Part shown: one piece after another, positions 1 to 8,100 of the stretch
Position numbering within the stretch: the first letter of the stretch is position 1
Layout: every line of letters begins with the position of its first letter
From: an uncultured Bacilli bacterium
GTDB taxonomy: Bacteria > Bacillota_I > Bacilli_A > RF39 > UBA660
Reading direction: 5' to 3'
Length of the DNA: 24,351 bases
Assembly: GCA_947632495.1 (NCBI GenBank)
Contig: CANRPL010000014.1
Coordinates: 1 to 24,351, forward strand
The notes under the pieces: generated by a model
Databases searched by the model: none
Told to the model about the DNA's origin: nothing
Seen by the model: the letters and a program-made list of their open reading frames with translations, nothing else
Made by a program: the position numbers and the translations under genes

Positions 1-563
1 TCAAATTGGTAGCCTGATAAATCCGCACTTTGCACTGCTTCTTCTGGTGCTGTAGCATCAGCTATAACTACACCATTCTCGTCAAATTGATATCCTGAAG
101 TTGTCTCTTCTGTTACTGTTGGTGCTCCTTCTGCTACAACAACTCCATTTTCATCAAATTGATATCCAGCGTCAGTACTTTTTGGTACCGCAGTAACCTC
201 TGGAGCACTTCCATCAGCTACAACTACGCCATTCTCATCAAATTGGTAGCCTGATAAATCCGCACTTTGCACTGCTTCTTCTGGTGCTGTAGCATCAGCT
301 ATAACTACACCATTTTTGTCAAATTGATATCCTGAAGTTGTCTCTTCTGTTACTGTTGGTGCTCCTTCTGCTATAACAACTCCATTTTCATCAAATCGAT
401 ATCCCGTATTAATATTTTTTGCTTCTTCCACAGGTTCAGCTACAGAGTCATCAGCTATAACTACACCATTTTCATCAAAACGATATCCTGATAAATTAAC
501 GGCTGTCGCTACAACAGGCGCTCCAACTTCAGCTACAACAACGCCATTCTCATCAAATTGATA
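1..563 (-). repeat. In-frame tandem repeats, with a 237-bp higher-order unit
   Basis: Each core encodes about 13 residues (GY-Q/R-FDENGVV-V/I-A-D/E), with linkers making units of 24, 27 and 28 residues. These three unit types add up to 79 codons, and the triplet itself is repeated: positions 1-167 match 238-404 with four mismatches. The older units nearest the DUF4176 domain are more diverged (YRFDENG, different linkers). This suggests expansion by recent tandem duplication at the C-terminal side. The array continues past the window edge. Confidence 0.9.
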
Positions 564-860
564 AGTTGTTTTAGTTTCAGGTTTTGGCATATCCTGTTCT
601 AACAAAGCCTCTACCATAGATTTATAAGCATCATTTTCATATCCTTTAAAGATAATTTTAGTTATACTATTATGATTAAAATTGACTTTATCATTCAATG
701 AAAGAGATCCTTCAGGATATTTAATACCTATATAATCATATTCAACTAAACTACCAGACTCAAATCTAGGATACTTATATCCTATTACCATGATATCATC
801 AGAATTTGATTCAATAGAACATACTGTACCTATTGGTAAATACTTTTTTTCCTCTATCAC
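1..860 (-). CDS. DUF4176 protein with long C-terminal tandem-repeat tail (partial, runs off window start)
   Basis: Translating the minus strand from a GTG at 860 gives an open frame to position 1 with no stop, so the 3' end lies outside the window. The first 90 or so residues (IEEKKYLPIGTVC, YDYIGIKYPEGS, FNHNSITKIIFKGYEND) match DUF4176, a small domain known from type VII secretion loci. After residue 100 the protein changes to repeats of a core like GYQFDENGVVVAD, separated by acidic, Thr/Ala/Pro-rich linkers; at least eight cores are visible. There is no signal peptide or membrane segment, which fits export by the T7SS rather than Sec, but that is inference. It is the last visible gene of the WXG100 operon. 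An in-frame GTG at 869 is an alternative start; AAAGGG at 877-872 is better spaced for 860. Function unknown. Confidence 0.82.
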   Translation of the reverse strand, partial: MIEEKKYLPIGTVCSIESNSDDIMVIGYKYPRFESGSLVEYDYIGIKYPEGSLSLNDKVNFNHNSITKIIFKGYENDAYKSMVEALLEQDMPKPETKTTYQFDENGVVVAEVGAPVVATAVNLSGYRFDENGVVIADDSVAEPVEEAKNINTGYRFDENGVVIAEGAPTVTEETTSGYQFDKNGVVIADATAPEEAVQSADLSGYQFDENGVVVADGSAPEVTAVPKSTDAGYQFDENGVVVAEGAPTVTEETTSGYQFDENGVVIADATAPEEAVQSADLSGYQF

Positions 861-877
861 ACTAATCACATCCCTTT

Positions 878-1189
878 CTATTTAATTATTGATTTTTGTT
901 GTTCCACTGATGTTACTGGAAGTAAGTCAACTTCACTTGATAATTCTTTTTCTATAATATTTAATGAATTTACACTTTCTTTAAGCCAACTATCAATATC
1001 TGATAGATCACGGCTCATATTATTAATATTGGTTACGAAGCTATTATATCTAGAACGATATGCAAAGTCATATGGAGCTGATACTCTTTGGGCATTAGCT
1101 CGGGCTTTATCTACACATGTTTTAGAACTATCCAAACTAGGGAGTACTTCTGATGTTATAGTTTTCCTATCAATTGTCATTTTAGGCAT
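878..1189 (-). CDS. Small helical T7SS-locus protein, function unknown
   Basis: A 103-residue soluble protein, predicted mostly alpha-helical, with no signal peptide or membrane segment. It has no WXG turn, although SWLKESV near residue 68 places a Trp late in a helix. Size and position fit the WXG-like partner or chaperone proteins common in T7SS loci, but I do not recognise a named family. The start is backed by AAGGAGATAG just upstream. The gene lies 3 bases after the 95-residue WXG100 gene and 17 bases before the DUF4176 gene, so the three are probably co-translated. It may serve as a secretion partner for the DUF4176-repeat protein; that is inference from adjacency. Confidence 0.75.
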   Translation of the reverse strand: MPKMTIDRKTITSEVLPSLDSSKTCVDKARANAQRVSAPYDFAYRSRYNSFVTNINNMSRDLSDIDSWLKESVNSLNIIEKELSSEVDLLPVTSVEQQKSIIK

Positions 1190-1192
1190 ATA

Positions 1193-1480
1193 CTATCTCC
1201 TTACTTTTCCAATTAACCTATCATATTCCGATGCACATTTAACAAGGTATTGACCATATTTATATAAATCTTTTAGAAAGTTCATATACATAGGCTTATA
1301 ATTTTTAGCATGCGCAACATATTGTTGTGCCGTTTCACCAGCCCAAATCTTTGATTTATCGGGAATACCTTCAATTTTTTCGAACATATCATTATAAGTT
1401 AATTTTAATTCCTCTACTAGTTTAAGAATATCTTCTCCGCATTTACGAATTCTTTCGGTATCAACTCTAACTTCTTCCAT
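1193..1480 (-). CDS. WXG100 family protein (EsxA/EsxB-like)
   Basis: A 95-residue protein with the WXG100 layout: an N-terminal helix, a turn at W46-A-G48 (SKIWAGETAQQY), then a second long helix. WXG100 proteins form helical-hairpin dimers and are the classic substrates and co-substrates of type VII secretion, recognised by the EssC ATPase. The C-terminal tail (SEYDRLIGKVRR) lacks a perfect YxxxD/E export motif, having an aromatic-acidic pair instead, so it may depend on a partner for export. The start is supported by GGAGGAC ahead of ATG. A strong hairpin sits just upstream between this gene and the preceding one. Confidence 0.85.
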   Translation of the reverse strand: MEEVRVDTERIRKCGEDILKLVEELKLTYNDMFEKIEGIPDKSKIWAGETAQQYVAHAKNYKPMYMNFLKDLYKYGQYLVKCASEYDRLIGKVRR

Positions 1481-1499
1481 ACTTGTCCTCCTATAAAAT

Positions 1500-1524
1500 A
1501 GAGATTAGCAAAAAGCTAATCTCT
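1500..1524 (-). terminator. Intra-operon hairpin, possible partial terminator or processing site
   Basis: A perfect 10-bp stem (AGAGATTAGC / GCTAATCTCT) with a five-base loop lies between the 93- and 95-residue genes. On the minus strand it is followed by ATTTTAT, a weak U-tract, and then at once by the GGAGG ribosome binding site of the next gene. It may reduce read-through or protect an mRNA end, setting different levels for upstream and downstream genes. A full terminator is less likely because no promoter is evident after it. Confidence 0.6.
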
Positions 1525-1538
1525 ATAATAAATCTAAA

Positions 1539-1820
1539 TTATGCTTTACTTATAGCTTCTTTTAAACTCCAAATTTTTTGATTTATACTAGGAATACAAT
1601 TATTTTGTAGAAAGTTTCTCCAACTAACTAAATCATTATAAATAGTGCTAACTCTATTATCATCAGAACTCAAATCATCAATAGTAAAGCAACTTCCAAT
1701 TTTATTTTTTGCTGTCTCTAAATTAGAAATAGCATTATTTAAATGACTAATCATTTGATAAACTTCATTTCTAAAATATTCATAGTTTGCTTTTCTTCTA
1801 GTTAATTCTGCTGTATCCAT
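1539..1820 (-). CDS. Small helical T7SS-locus protein, function unknown
   Basis: A 93-residue soluble protein built of predicted helices: an N-terminal helix (TRRKANYEYFRNEVYQMI), a second segment (ISNLETAKNKIG), then a polar loop and a C-terminal helix holding two Trp residues (LVSWRNFLQ and KIWSLKEA). The order resembles YwqH/DUF5082-like T7SS accessory proteins, but the match is not secure. No WXG turn is present. It starts 5 bases after the upstream 167-residue gene, with AGGATAA before the ATG. The hairpin at 1500-1524 follows its stop. It is probably a partner or chaperone for a secreted protein in this operon. Confidence 0.72.
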   Translation of the reverse strand: MDTAELTRRKANYEYFRNEVYQMISHLNNAISNLETAKNKIGSCFTIDDLSSDDNRVSTIYNDLVSWRNFLQNNCIPSINQKIWSLKEAISKA

Positions 1821-1825
1821 TTATC

Positions 1826-2329
1826 CTACATAGTTTCAGTATAGAATGTAGAGTTGTCGCTTAAACCAGAAGTTGAACTTGAAACTGAACCAGCCATTGC
1901 TGAAGTACTAGATTGCCATGCTTGTTCTACTTCAGCTAATTTATCAGAGAATGCTAATAAATTACTAACTAAAGCTTTGCAATAAGTTTTTACAGATTCA
2001 ACATATTGAACAACGGCATCTCTAATTTCACCATTTGCACTCTTATACGCTTCATTTGATTCAGCAGCTGCTTCAATACTATCAAGATGGTTTTGAATAT
2101 TAGTTACTGAAGTTCTAATTTGTTCACGCATTTCTGGAACTTTTGCTGCATTAATACCTACAACACTATAAGTAGCTCCAACAGCTTGTCCAATATCTTG
2201 TACCACTCCTCCAAGGCCACCGCCACTTGCGGCAGCCGCACGAGTTGCTCCTCTTCCTTCCATTGCTGCATTAGCTGCAGCATTAACATCAATTTGAGTT
2301 GTTACTGCTTGTGTTTCCCAACTTGCCAT
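1826..2329 (-). CDS. Ala/Ser-rich helical protein of the T7SS operon, possible secreted substrate
   Basis: 167 residues. The N-terminus is Ala/Gly-rich, including RAAAASGGGLGG near residue 34. A long central helical region follows (about residues 60-145, KVPEMREQIRTSVTNI onward), then a Trp-containing end (VEQAWQSSTSA) and a Ser/Thr-rich tail. This is longer than a standard WXG100 protein and has its single late Trp after the long helix, so it looks like an atypical relative rather than a true family member. No Sec signal peptide or membrane helix. A strong AAGGAGG sits before the ATG, 13 bases after the WXG100 gene. It is likely abundant and may be exported; function unknown. Confidence 0.75.
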   Translation of the reverse strand: MASWETQAVTTQIDVNAAANAAMEGRGATRAAAASGGGLGGVVQDIGQAVGATYSVVGINAAKVPEMREQIRTSVTNIQNHLDSIEAAAESNEAYKSANGEIRDAVVQYVESVKTYCKALVSNLLAFSDKLAEVEQAWQSSTSAMAGSVSSSTSGLSDNSTFYTETM

Positions 2330-2342
2330 AAATTTATCCTCC

Positions 2343-2651
2343 TTAATCCATTATTAGATTTTTATCTTGGTTGAAATAATAACTCTCTAATTCTGTTAAT
2401 CTGTTTTGTAAATCCGCATTTTCAGCGTCTAATTCGCCTTTCATTGTTTCAACTTGAGCTTCTAATTTTTCTTTGTATCGGTCAAAAGATTCACCTTGCC
2501 ATCCTTCAGCTAATTTAGCTTCGATAGCTTCTACTTCTGTATCTAGTAGTTGCTTAGTTGATTCAAATACTTCTGTGTGTAATAAATCACCATATGCAGA
2601 CATGCCACCAGCTGATACGCCGATGTCTAAATCGCCAATTCCAAGACTCAT
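2343..2651 (-). CDS. WXG100 family protein with YxxxD export motif
   Basis: The most canonical WXG100 protein in the window: 102 residues, a turn at W51-Q-G53 (EGWQGESFDRYKEKL), and a C-terminal Y92-xxx-D96 (YYFNQD) matching the YxxxD/E signal recognised in T7SS substrates. Its N-terminus (GIGDLDIGVSAGGM) is longer than in EsxA. It probably dimerises with another small helical protein encoded here and docks on EssC. The AAAGGAGG ribosome binding site lies inside the end of the preceding gene, whose stop is one base upstream of this start, so the two are translationally coupled. Confidence 0.9.
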   Translation of the reverse strand: MSLGIGDLDIGVSAGGMSAYGDLLHTEVFESTKQLLDTEVEAIEAKLAEGWQGESFDRYKEKLEAQVETMKGELDAENADLQNRLTELESYYFNQDKNLIMD

Positions 2652-2652
2652 A

Positions 2653-2997
2653 CTATAATTCCTCCTTTATATAATCCATTTGACTGACTTGCTTTTGAGC
2701 CTCATTAACTAAATCAACCCCACCATTTGTGATTGCATTATAGTTACTTTTTAATTTAAGCAAATCGTCTTTAAATATTAAGATATTACGGTTAATAGTG
2801 TCAATCTCTGGAAGTAATCTTTCATATCTATCACGAAATAGATCAGCTTCTTCTGTATCAAAATATTCAGCAGATTCTCTAACTAATGCTTCAATATCAT
2901 TTGTTATATGTCTACTTTTTTCGGCATAATTAATGATATCAAGCATTAGCTTATCTAAATTTTCAACAGATATTCCGGCTACGTCTCTATTATGCAC
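2653..2997 (-). CDS. WXG100-like helical protein lacking the Trp turn
   Basis: First gene of the operon. It is a two-helix protein: one helix near VENLDKLMLDIINYAEK, a turn region ESAEYFDTEEADLF where WXG100 proteins carry WxG, then a helix (RDRYERLLPEIDTINRN) and a polar tail. The pattern is that of the WXG superfamily with the Trp replaced by Phe/Tyr. I chose GTG at 2997 because GGGTGG lies a few bases upstream; GTG at 3006 would add three residues but leave no ribosome binding site. It starts about 28 bases after the expected transcription start of the promoter at 3032-3060. Possibly the dimer partner of the adjacent WXG100 protein. Confidence 0.75.
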   Translation of the reverse strand: MHNRDVAGISVENLDKLMLDIINYAEKSRHITNDIEALVRESAEYFDTEEADLFRDRYERLLPEIDTINRNILIFKDDLLKLKSNYNAITNGGVDLVNEAQKQVSQMDYIKEEL

Positions 2998-3031
2998 TAA
3001 TACCACCCGCTATCATATATCTTATGACTTT

Positions 3032-3060
3032 ATCATAACATAATTATTTTGCAATTACAA
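3032..3060 (-). promoter_or_regulatory. Sigma-A promoter of the WXG100 operon
   Basis: On the minus strand TTGTAA (3060-3055), a 17-base spacer and TATGAT (3037-3032) preceded by TGT, an extended -10. It sits between the metallopeptidase stop and the first small helical gene, so the substrate operon can be expressed independently of essC. Confidence 0.65.
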
Positions 3061-3077
3061 GTCTTTTCGACTTTTTT

Positions 3078-4826
3078 CTATCTACAATATGACGAGATGT
3101 CCTTTGCTGGTTTAATATATCCGATTTTGGCAGCAAATGCTTCTAAATGGCTTAATTCTTCGTTACTAAGGTTATAACTTCCCGTATTTATAAAGTCTGT
3201 CGTTGCACTAGCTTCATACATAGCATATACTTCATCATAACTAACATTCAAAGATTGCGCTAAAGCGGTAAAAAAGCTATTTCTAACATCGCGGTAATAA
3301 CTTAAGAACTCCGCATTATAATCATATCTAGACGTATCCGTAAATTTTGCTAATCGATTCATGTCATTTTCAAATACTTTAATCAAACTTAAAACAGTAT
3401 TTAAATCCTCTGTTTTAGTTGATAGTGTATCTAATAAGTTGCGGTAGAAAGTTTTAGTTAATGTTTGCGCCACCGAACTATATAAAGAAAATTCATATTT
3501 ATATCTATCTTTTATCTGACTAGCATCATAAAATGCTTTGCTTTTATTGTATATAATTTCAAATGAGTACATCATATCGATAACTTCTTCTTTATCTTCA
3601 TCACTTTGACAATTAAATACTTTAAAAAACTCTTCTAAATTGTGTTGCAAAGATAATCGTGGAATAGTTAATTCATCACAATCATCACGCATAATAGTTG
3701 TTAAAGTTAAGCTATCAATAGTTTTAATATTTTCAGGATAAACGACATTCTCACCACTAACATTGTTATAGACATTCATTAATTTTTCAGCACTACCTTC
3801 AACATACCACTGATATGCTAAAGGGTTAACCGCTAAATCTTCCCATTCGTAATATAAACCAGTATTTTTTGAATAACCTTCATGTTCTTTTTCAATATTA
3901 CTACTAGCTTGAATAAGATGATGAGTTTCATGACTTGTTACTTCATAGAAGAAATTAGGTCCTCCTATTTTTTCAATGACATCGACATTTAAAGAAATAA
4001 TCTTGTCTTCTTCAGATAATTCGCCATTACCATTACTATGATTTCTAAATATTTTTAAATTTTGTAAATTTTCATCTAATTGAGCTACATCAATAAGACC
4101 TTCAGTATCTTCAGCTAAATTAATATTAATAGTATTTACAACTGCTTTAATAGCTGTATCTAAATAACTACTACTAAGTTCTTCATAGCGTGACCCTAAA
4201 TAACTATTCATAAATTCAGCATTATTATTTAAGACGATAGCACGTACTGTTTCTTCATTAACTTGACGATTAGAAATTACTTTTAAATCTGATGTTGATT
4301 CATATTCAGGCATTGCATTATAGCGAGCCAAAGCTTCTTTAACATTGAAAAATTCACTACCTGCATAATTCGTACGATGGTTATATAACAAATTTCTCAA
4401 TGTTGATAAATCAACATTAGCTAATGAAACCTGTTCACTAGGAATAGCCGCTTGAGCTACATTTGTATTAGTATTAGCTTCAGTATTAACTTGCGTACTA
4501 GGGGTTGGCGTAGGTTGTACAGGTGCATCAAAGCTAATATTATCAAGAAATGATTCTGGGATTATACCGACATTTTCTCCAACTTCGACACTAGTGTTAT
4601 CACCATTGTCATTTCCTTCTACTTCGACACTAGTGCTGTCGCCCTTAACATTTCCTTCATCATCATATATTTCAGTATATGCGGGATAGCCATCAGCGTT
4701 TGCTGATACTTTTAAAATAGTTGATGCAGCTGTTCCAAAACTGACAACTGTCGCAACTGAAATTATAAATAATTTTATTTTTCTTTGGTGTTTTTTGAAC
4801 CAATTCATATTTATATTTTTTACCAT
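3078..4826 (-). CDS. Predicted exported HExxH metallopeptidase of the T7SS locus
   Basis: 582 residues. The N-terminus is a Sec-type signal peptide: basic KKHQRKIK, hydrophobic core at about residues 19-38, likely cleavage after VSANA (residue 44). Residues 45-120 are a low-complexity Asn/Gly/Thr/Pro-rich linker with a short duplicated TSVEV segment. The rest is a globular helical domain carrying H-E-T-H-H at about 299-303 (TSHETHHLIQ) and, some 40 residues later, WYVEGSAEKL, whose Glu could be the third zinc ligand as in gluzincin-type metallopeptidases. I do not recognise a named family. No cell-wall sorting motif or C-terminal membrane helix is seen. The start is backed by AGGTGA. It lies alone between the essC-esaB terminator and the WXG100 operon. 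It may process T7SS substrates or act on wall or host proteins; both are inference. Confidence 0.82.
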   Translation of the reverse strand: MVKNINMNWFKKHQRKIKLFIISVATVVSFGTAASTILKVSANADGYPAYTEIYDDEGNVKGDSTSVEVEGNDNGDNTSVEVGENVGIIPESFLDNISFDAPVQPTPTPSTQVNTEANTNTNVAQAAIPSEQVSLANVDLSTLRNLLYNHRTNYAGSEFFNVKEALARYNAMPEYESTSDLKVISNRQVNEETVRAIVLNNNAEFMNSYLGSRYEELSSSYLDTAIKAVVNTININLAEDTEGLIDVAQLDENLQNLKIFRNHSNGNGELSEEDKIISLNVDVIEKIGGPNFFYEVTSHETHHLIQASSNIEKEHEGYSKNTGLYYEWEDLAVNPLAYQWYVEGSAEKLMNVYNNVSGENVVYPENIKTIDSLTLTTIMRDDCDELTIPRLSLQHNLEEFFKVFNCQSDEDKEEVIDMMYSFEIIYNKSKAFYDASQIKDRYKYEFSLYSSVAQTLTKTFYRNLLDTLSTKTEDLNTVLSLIKVFENDMNRLAKFTDTSRYDYNAEFLSYYRDVRNSFFTALAQSLNVSYDEVYAMYEASATTDFINTGSYNLSNEELSHLEAFAAKIGYIKPAKDISSYCR

Positions 4827-4867
4827 TACTTATCACCTACTTTTATTTTATCACAAAAAAGAGCACA

Positions 4868-4889
4868 TAAAAAGAGATTTACATCTCTT
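4868..4889 (-). terminator. Intrinsic terminator of the essC-esaB operon
   Basis: Minus-strand stem AAGAGAT / ATCTCTT with a GTAA loop, followed by a T run, 2 bases after the esaB stop codon. Confidence 0.8.
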
Positions 4890-4890
4890 C

Positions 4891-5145
4891 TTATATTAAT
4901 GTAACACCGCTACCATTTCTAATATTAGTTTCTCTTATTAAAACATTTGTAGCGTACATTTCACCTGTATCACGATCATATAATCTAGCATTATCAATAG
5001 GCATATATTCACCATTAGTAAGTTCAAAAATAGCTTTATTTAACAATAAAATATCATTTGAAACAAGCGAATTAACTGGCAAATATACATTAAAAACTTC
5101 ATCGATTAGAGGAACATATAATTTAACTAAAAACTTTTCATTCAT
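4891..5145 (-). CDS. esaB: EsaB/YukD-type ubiquitin-fold T7SS protein
   Basis: 84 residues, the normal size for the EsaB/YukD family, a small cytoplasmic ubiquitin-like protein conserved in Bacillota T7SS loci. The sequence reads as a beta-grasp: strand FLVKLYVPLIDEVFNVYLP, a central helix (SNDILLLNKAIFEL), and a C-terminal RETNIRNGSGVTLI that matches the usual family ending. EsaB affects secretion and effector expression in Staphylococcus, though its mechanism is unclear. Its ATG overlaps the essC stop by 8 bases, so it is translationally coupled to the ATPase. That EsaB follows EssC, rather than preceding it with EssA/EssB, differs from the Staphylococcus layout. Confidence 0.88.
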   Translation of the reverse strand: MNEKFLVKLYVPLIDEVFNVYLPVNSLVSNDILLLNKAIFELTNGEYMPIDNARLYDRDTGEMYATNVLIRETNIRNGSGVTLI

Positions 5146-8100
5146 TCTTTTCTTCCTCCTCTATCATATGTTTAATAATTGTATGATTACTATTAACTAT
5201 AGCATAAGAGATACATGGAAAATTTAACTTACGTTCTTCAACGGTAATATTAGGAGCGTTAATAACAAGTTGACTAGCGGCATCTTCAGCTAACCAAATA
5301 CCATTTGAATTATTAACGTTAGCTTGATACCATAATTCAACTTGAATGTTCTTATATGACGCTAAAACATCCATTAAAATAATTTTAGTATTAGTGAATG
5401 CTGTTACACCACTAAATATTTTACCTAATAAGTTACGTCCTTTATCACTTAAATGGTTTTTGAAAGCACCTATTCCTAGGAAGAAATAAACCGTTGTTGT
5501 CTCCTCATCTTTGTTCTTAATAATATCATTATTGATTTTAATTAAATTGTTATCAAAGTCGTCATTATAACATTCAACACCCTCAATTTCTCTTTCATAA
5601 GCTTGAACAAAATCGACAACTTTTACTTTTGTATTATCAAGTTTAGCCATTAAATGCATAAGCGCATATAAGAAATTCATGCGATCTGGAGTCATAGTGT
5701 TGGTTACAATTTGGGTGAAAGTATCACTTCTAAAATCATAACTAAATGGTTCTTTATTACTTAAACTATAACCGATTGGTACACTAGCTAAATCAGTTAA
5801 CTCTTCATAGAATTCTTTAGACATAACTTTATTAGGTATAGTTGGTATTTTCTTAGCTTTAACTTTATACGCATTATTATATGTTTCTGATGCTTTTAAA
5901 ACAAAGTCTGTTAAATCTTCTTTCTTTGTATAATAAGCTGTTTGAAATTCATACATACCTTTTTCTAATATACAAAGTCCTCGGCCAAAGAATTTAGATG
6001 GATATAATCCTCTAGGAGCATTTAATTGATTACGATAGTCTTCATCATTTGGTAACTGTAAACATAGTTTATTTGGAAAGTTCTGCATTTGACGAGCACG
6101 TAATGTATTTGGTGATAACTCACTTATGATAAATACTAGTCCATAACGCCAACCATCACGATAAAGAGTAAATAAGCTTTCAGCAAAACGACCATATGTC
6201 TCTGTAAATACTTCATAATTGTTAATGATTGTAACGATTAAAGGTAACTTATCATCACTACGATTGATATATTCTTGATAACTACCACCATAATCAGACA
6301 TTAATTCTTTACGTCGGTCTAGTTCTTTAAACAACATATCAAAAATATCAAACGTTTTATTGTTATCATCAAGACAAGCTATATCACCAACATGTGGCAT
6401 CTTATTAAATATTTTCAATGATTCTGTACCACAATCAATAATATAGAAGTTAACTTCTGAAGGAGTATGTTCAGTAATGGTAGAAAGAAGAATTGTCGTA
6501 ATTAAGTTTTCTTTACCACTACCCTGTTTACCCATAATAAGAGTGTTACCTTCATGTGATAAATCGATTGTTAAAAGACGTTGTTCCTGAGATGCTGGAA
6601 CATCATATTCACCAATAATTGGTTTAATAACATATGATTCTTTTTCATAATTATATTTTTTCTGAAGATTAGTAACATATATTTCGGCTGGAATAGCATC
6701 AAGCCACAATTTAGTTTGAACAATTTTTTCCTTATTTCCTAAATCATATATGTACTTAACAATATTTGTAAGTTGATCTCCTAAATCTTCCGCTGTTGTT
6801 TCAACTTTAATGTTTTCTTTAGCACTTTTAATAATTGTTCCCGAATCATCAATGAAATTAATTGAGTCATCAACTTTTTTTACAATTTTATCACTTGGAA
6901 CGTATTTAGCACCAGCCCAACCAGATTGTCCTTTATCGAAGAAATCATCGTAACCAACTTGTAAATAGAAACGTCCAGCTTCTTTAATACTAGCGGCATC
7001 TGGTTTCTTTAACATTTCCATACTATCGCCACGGTCCTGAACTTTAAGACATACCTTAAATTTAGAGTTAGACCAAATTTGATCATTAACAACACCGCTA
7101 GGTTTCTGGGTTGCTAAAATAAGGTGGACACCTAAAGAACGACCAATACGAGCGGTACTGATTAGTTGAGCCATAAAATCTGGTTGCTGACTTTTTAGTT
7201 CGGCGAACTCATCACTTATAATAAATAGATGAGACATAGGTTCTTTAACCATACCTTCACGATATAAACGCTGATATTTATAAATATCAATCGTACTTTC
7301 ACCAAGACTATCCCTTACTTCATTGAAGACTTTTTGACGTCTTTTTAATTCTGATTCAATAGAAACTAAAGTACGATTCATTTCGGCTGTATCAAGGTTT
7401 GTAATAGTACCAACTAAATGTGGTACACGCATTCCTGTCTCACGATTCTCAAAAGCACCGGCTAAGCCACCACCTTTATAATCGATTAAGACAAATTGAA
7501 CTTCATATGGATGATAGTTAATACACATTGACAATATATATGTAATGATAAATTCTGATTTACCACTACCCGTAGAACCCGCTATCAAACCATGTGGTCC
7601 ATGATATTTTTCATGTAGATTAAGCATGAACTGATCACCATTGGCATAGACACCAATTGGAGCTGACAATCCCATAACCGGATCATTAGAACGCCAACGA
7701 TTAGCAATATTTAACTGCTCAATACGTGAAACACCATACATATCCAAAAAAGATAGTGATGATGGTAAAACACTTAAACCTTCTTTAGTTAAAATAGGAA
7801 TATTGGCTTGATATTTACTAATGGCATTAAAATCAATATCAGCATCATATTCAATATTAAATTTTTGTTGGCTTTTCATACTAATCTTTTTATCAAATAC
7901 GCAACCATCTTTAGATGTAATTTCAATAAAAGTATTACATTTAGCTGGAACGTTTTTGATTGAATTAGTAATTGTTAATAAACCAAAGCCAATATTTTCT
8001 TCTTCTTTAAGAATATCTTCAATAATCGGTATTTTGGCACTATTCTTAAAACAGTCCGTAATAATTAAATAATAACAATCGAAAATACTAATGCCTTTAT

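Noticed and set aside
1..563. Regular repeats resembling a CRISPR array
   Set aside because: The repeats are in frame, the spacers are similar to each other and translate to linkers, and the unit lengths vary by whole codons. It is a protein repeat.
1029..2374. Plus-strand open frames opposite the WXG100 operon
   Set aside because: They mirror well-supported genes with good ribosome binding sites on the minus strand, and their composition (Ser/Cys-rich) is typical of antisense reading.
3062..3080. Terminator after the metallopeptidase gene
   Set aside because: A short stem (AAGTC / GACTT) is present, but it is weak and is followed by GTAATTGC rather than a T run; it also adjoins the next promoter.
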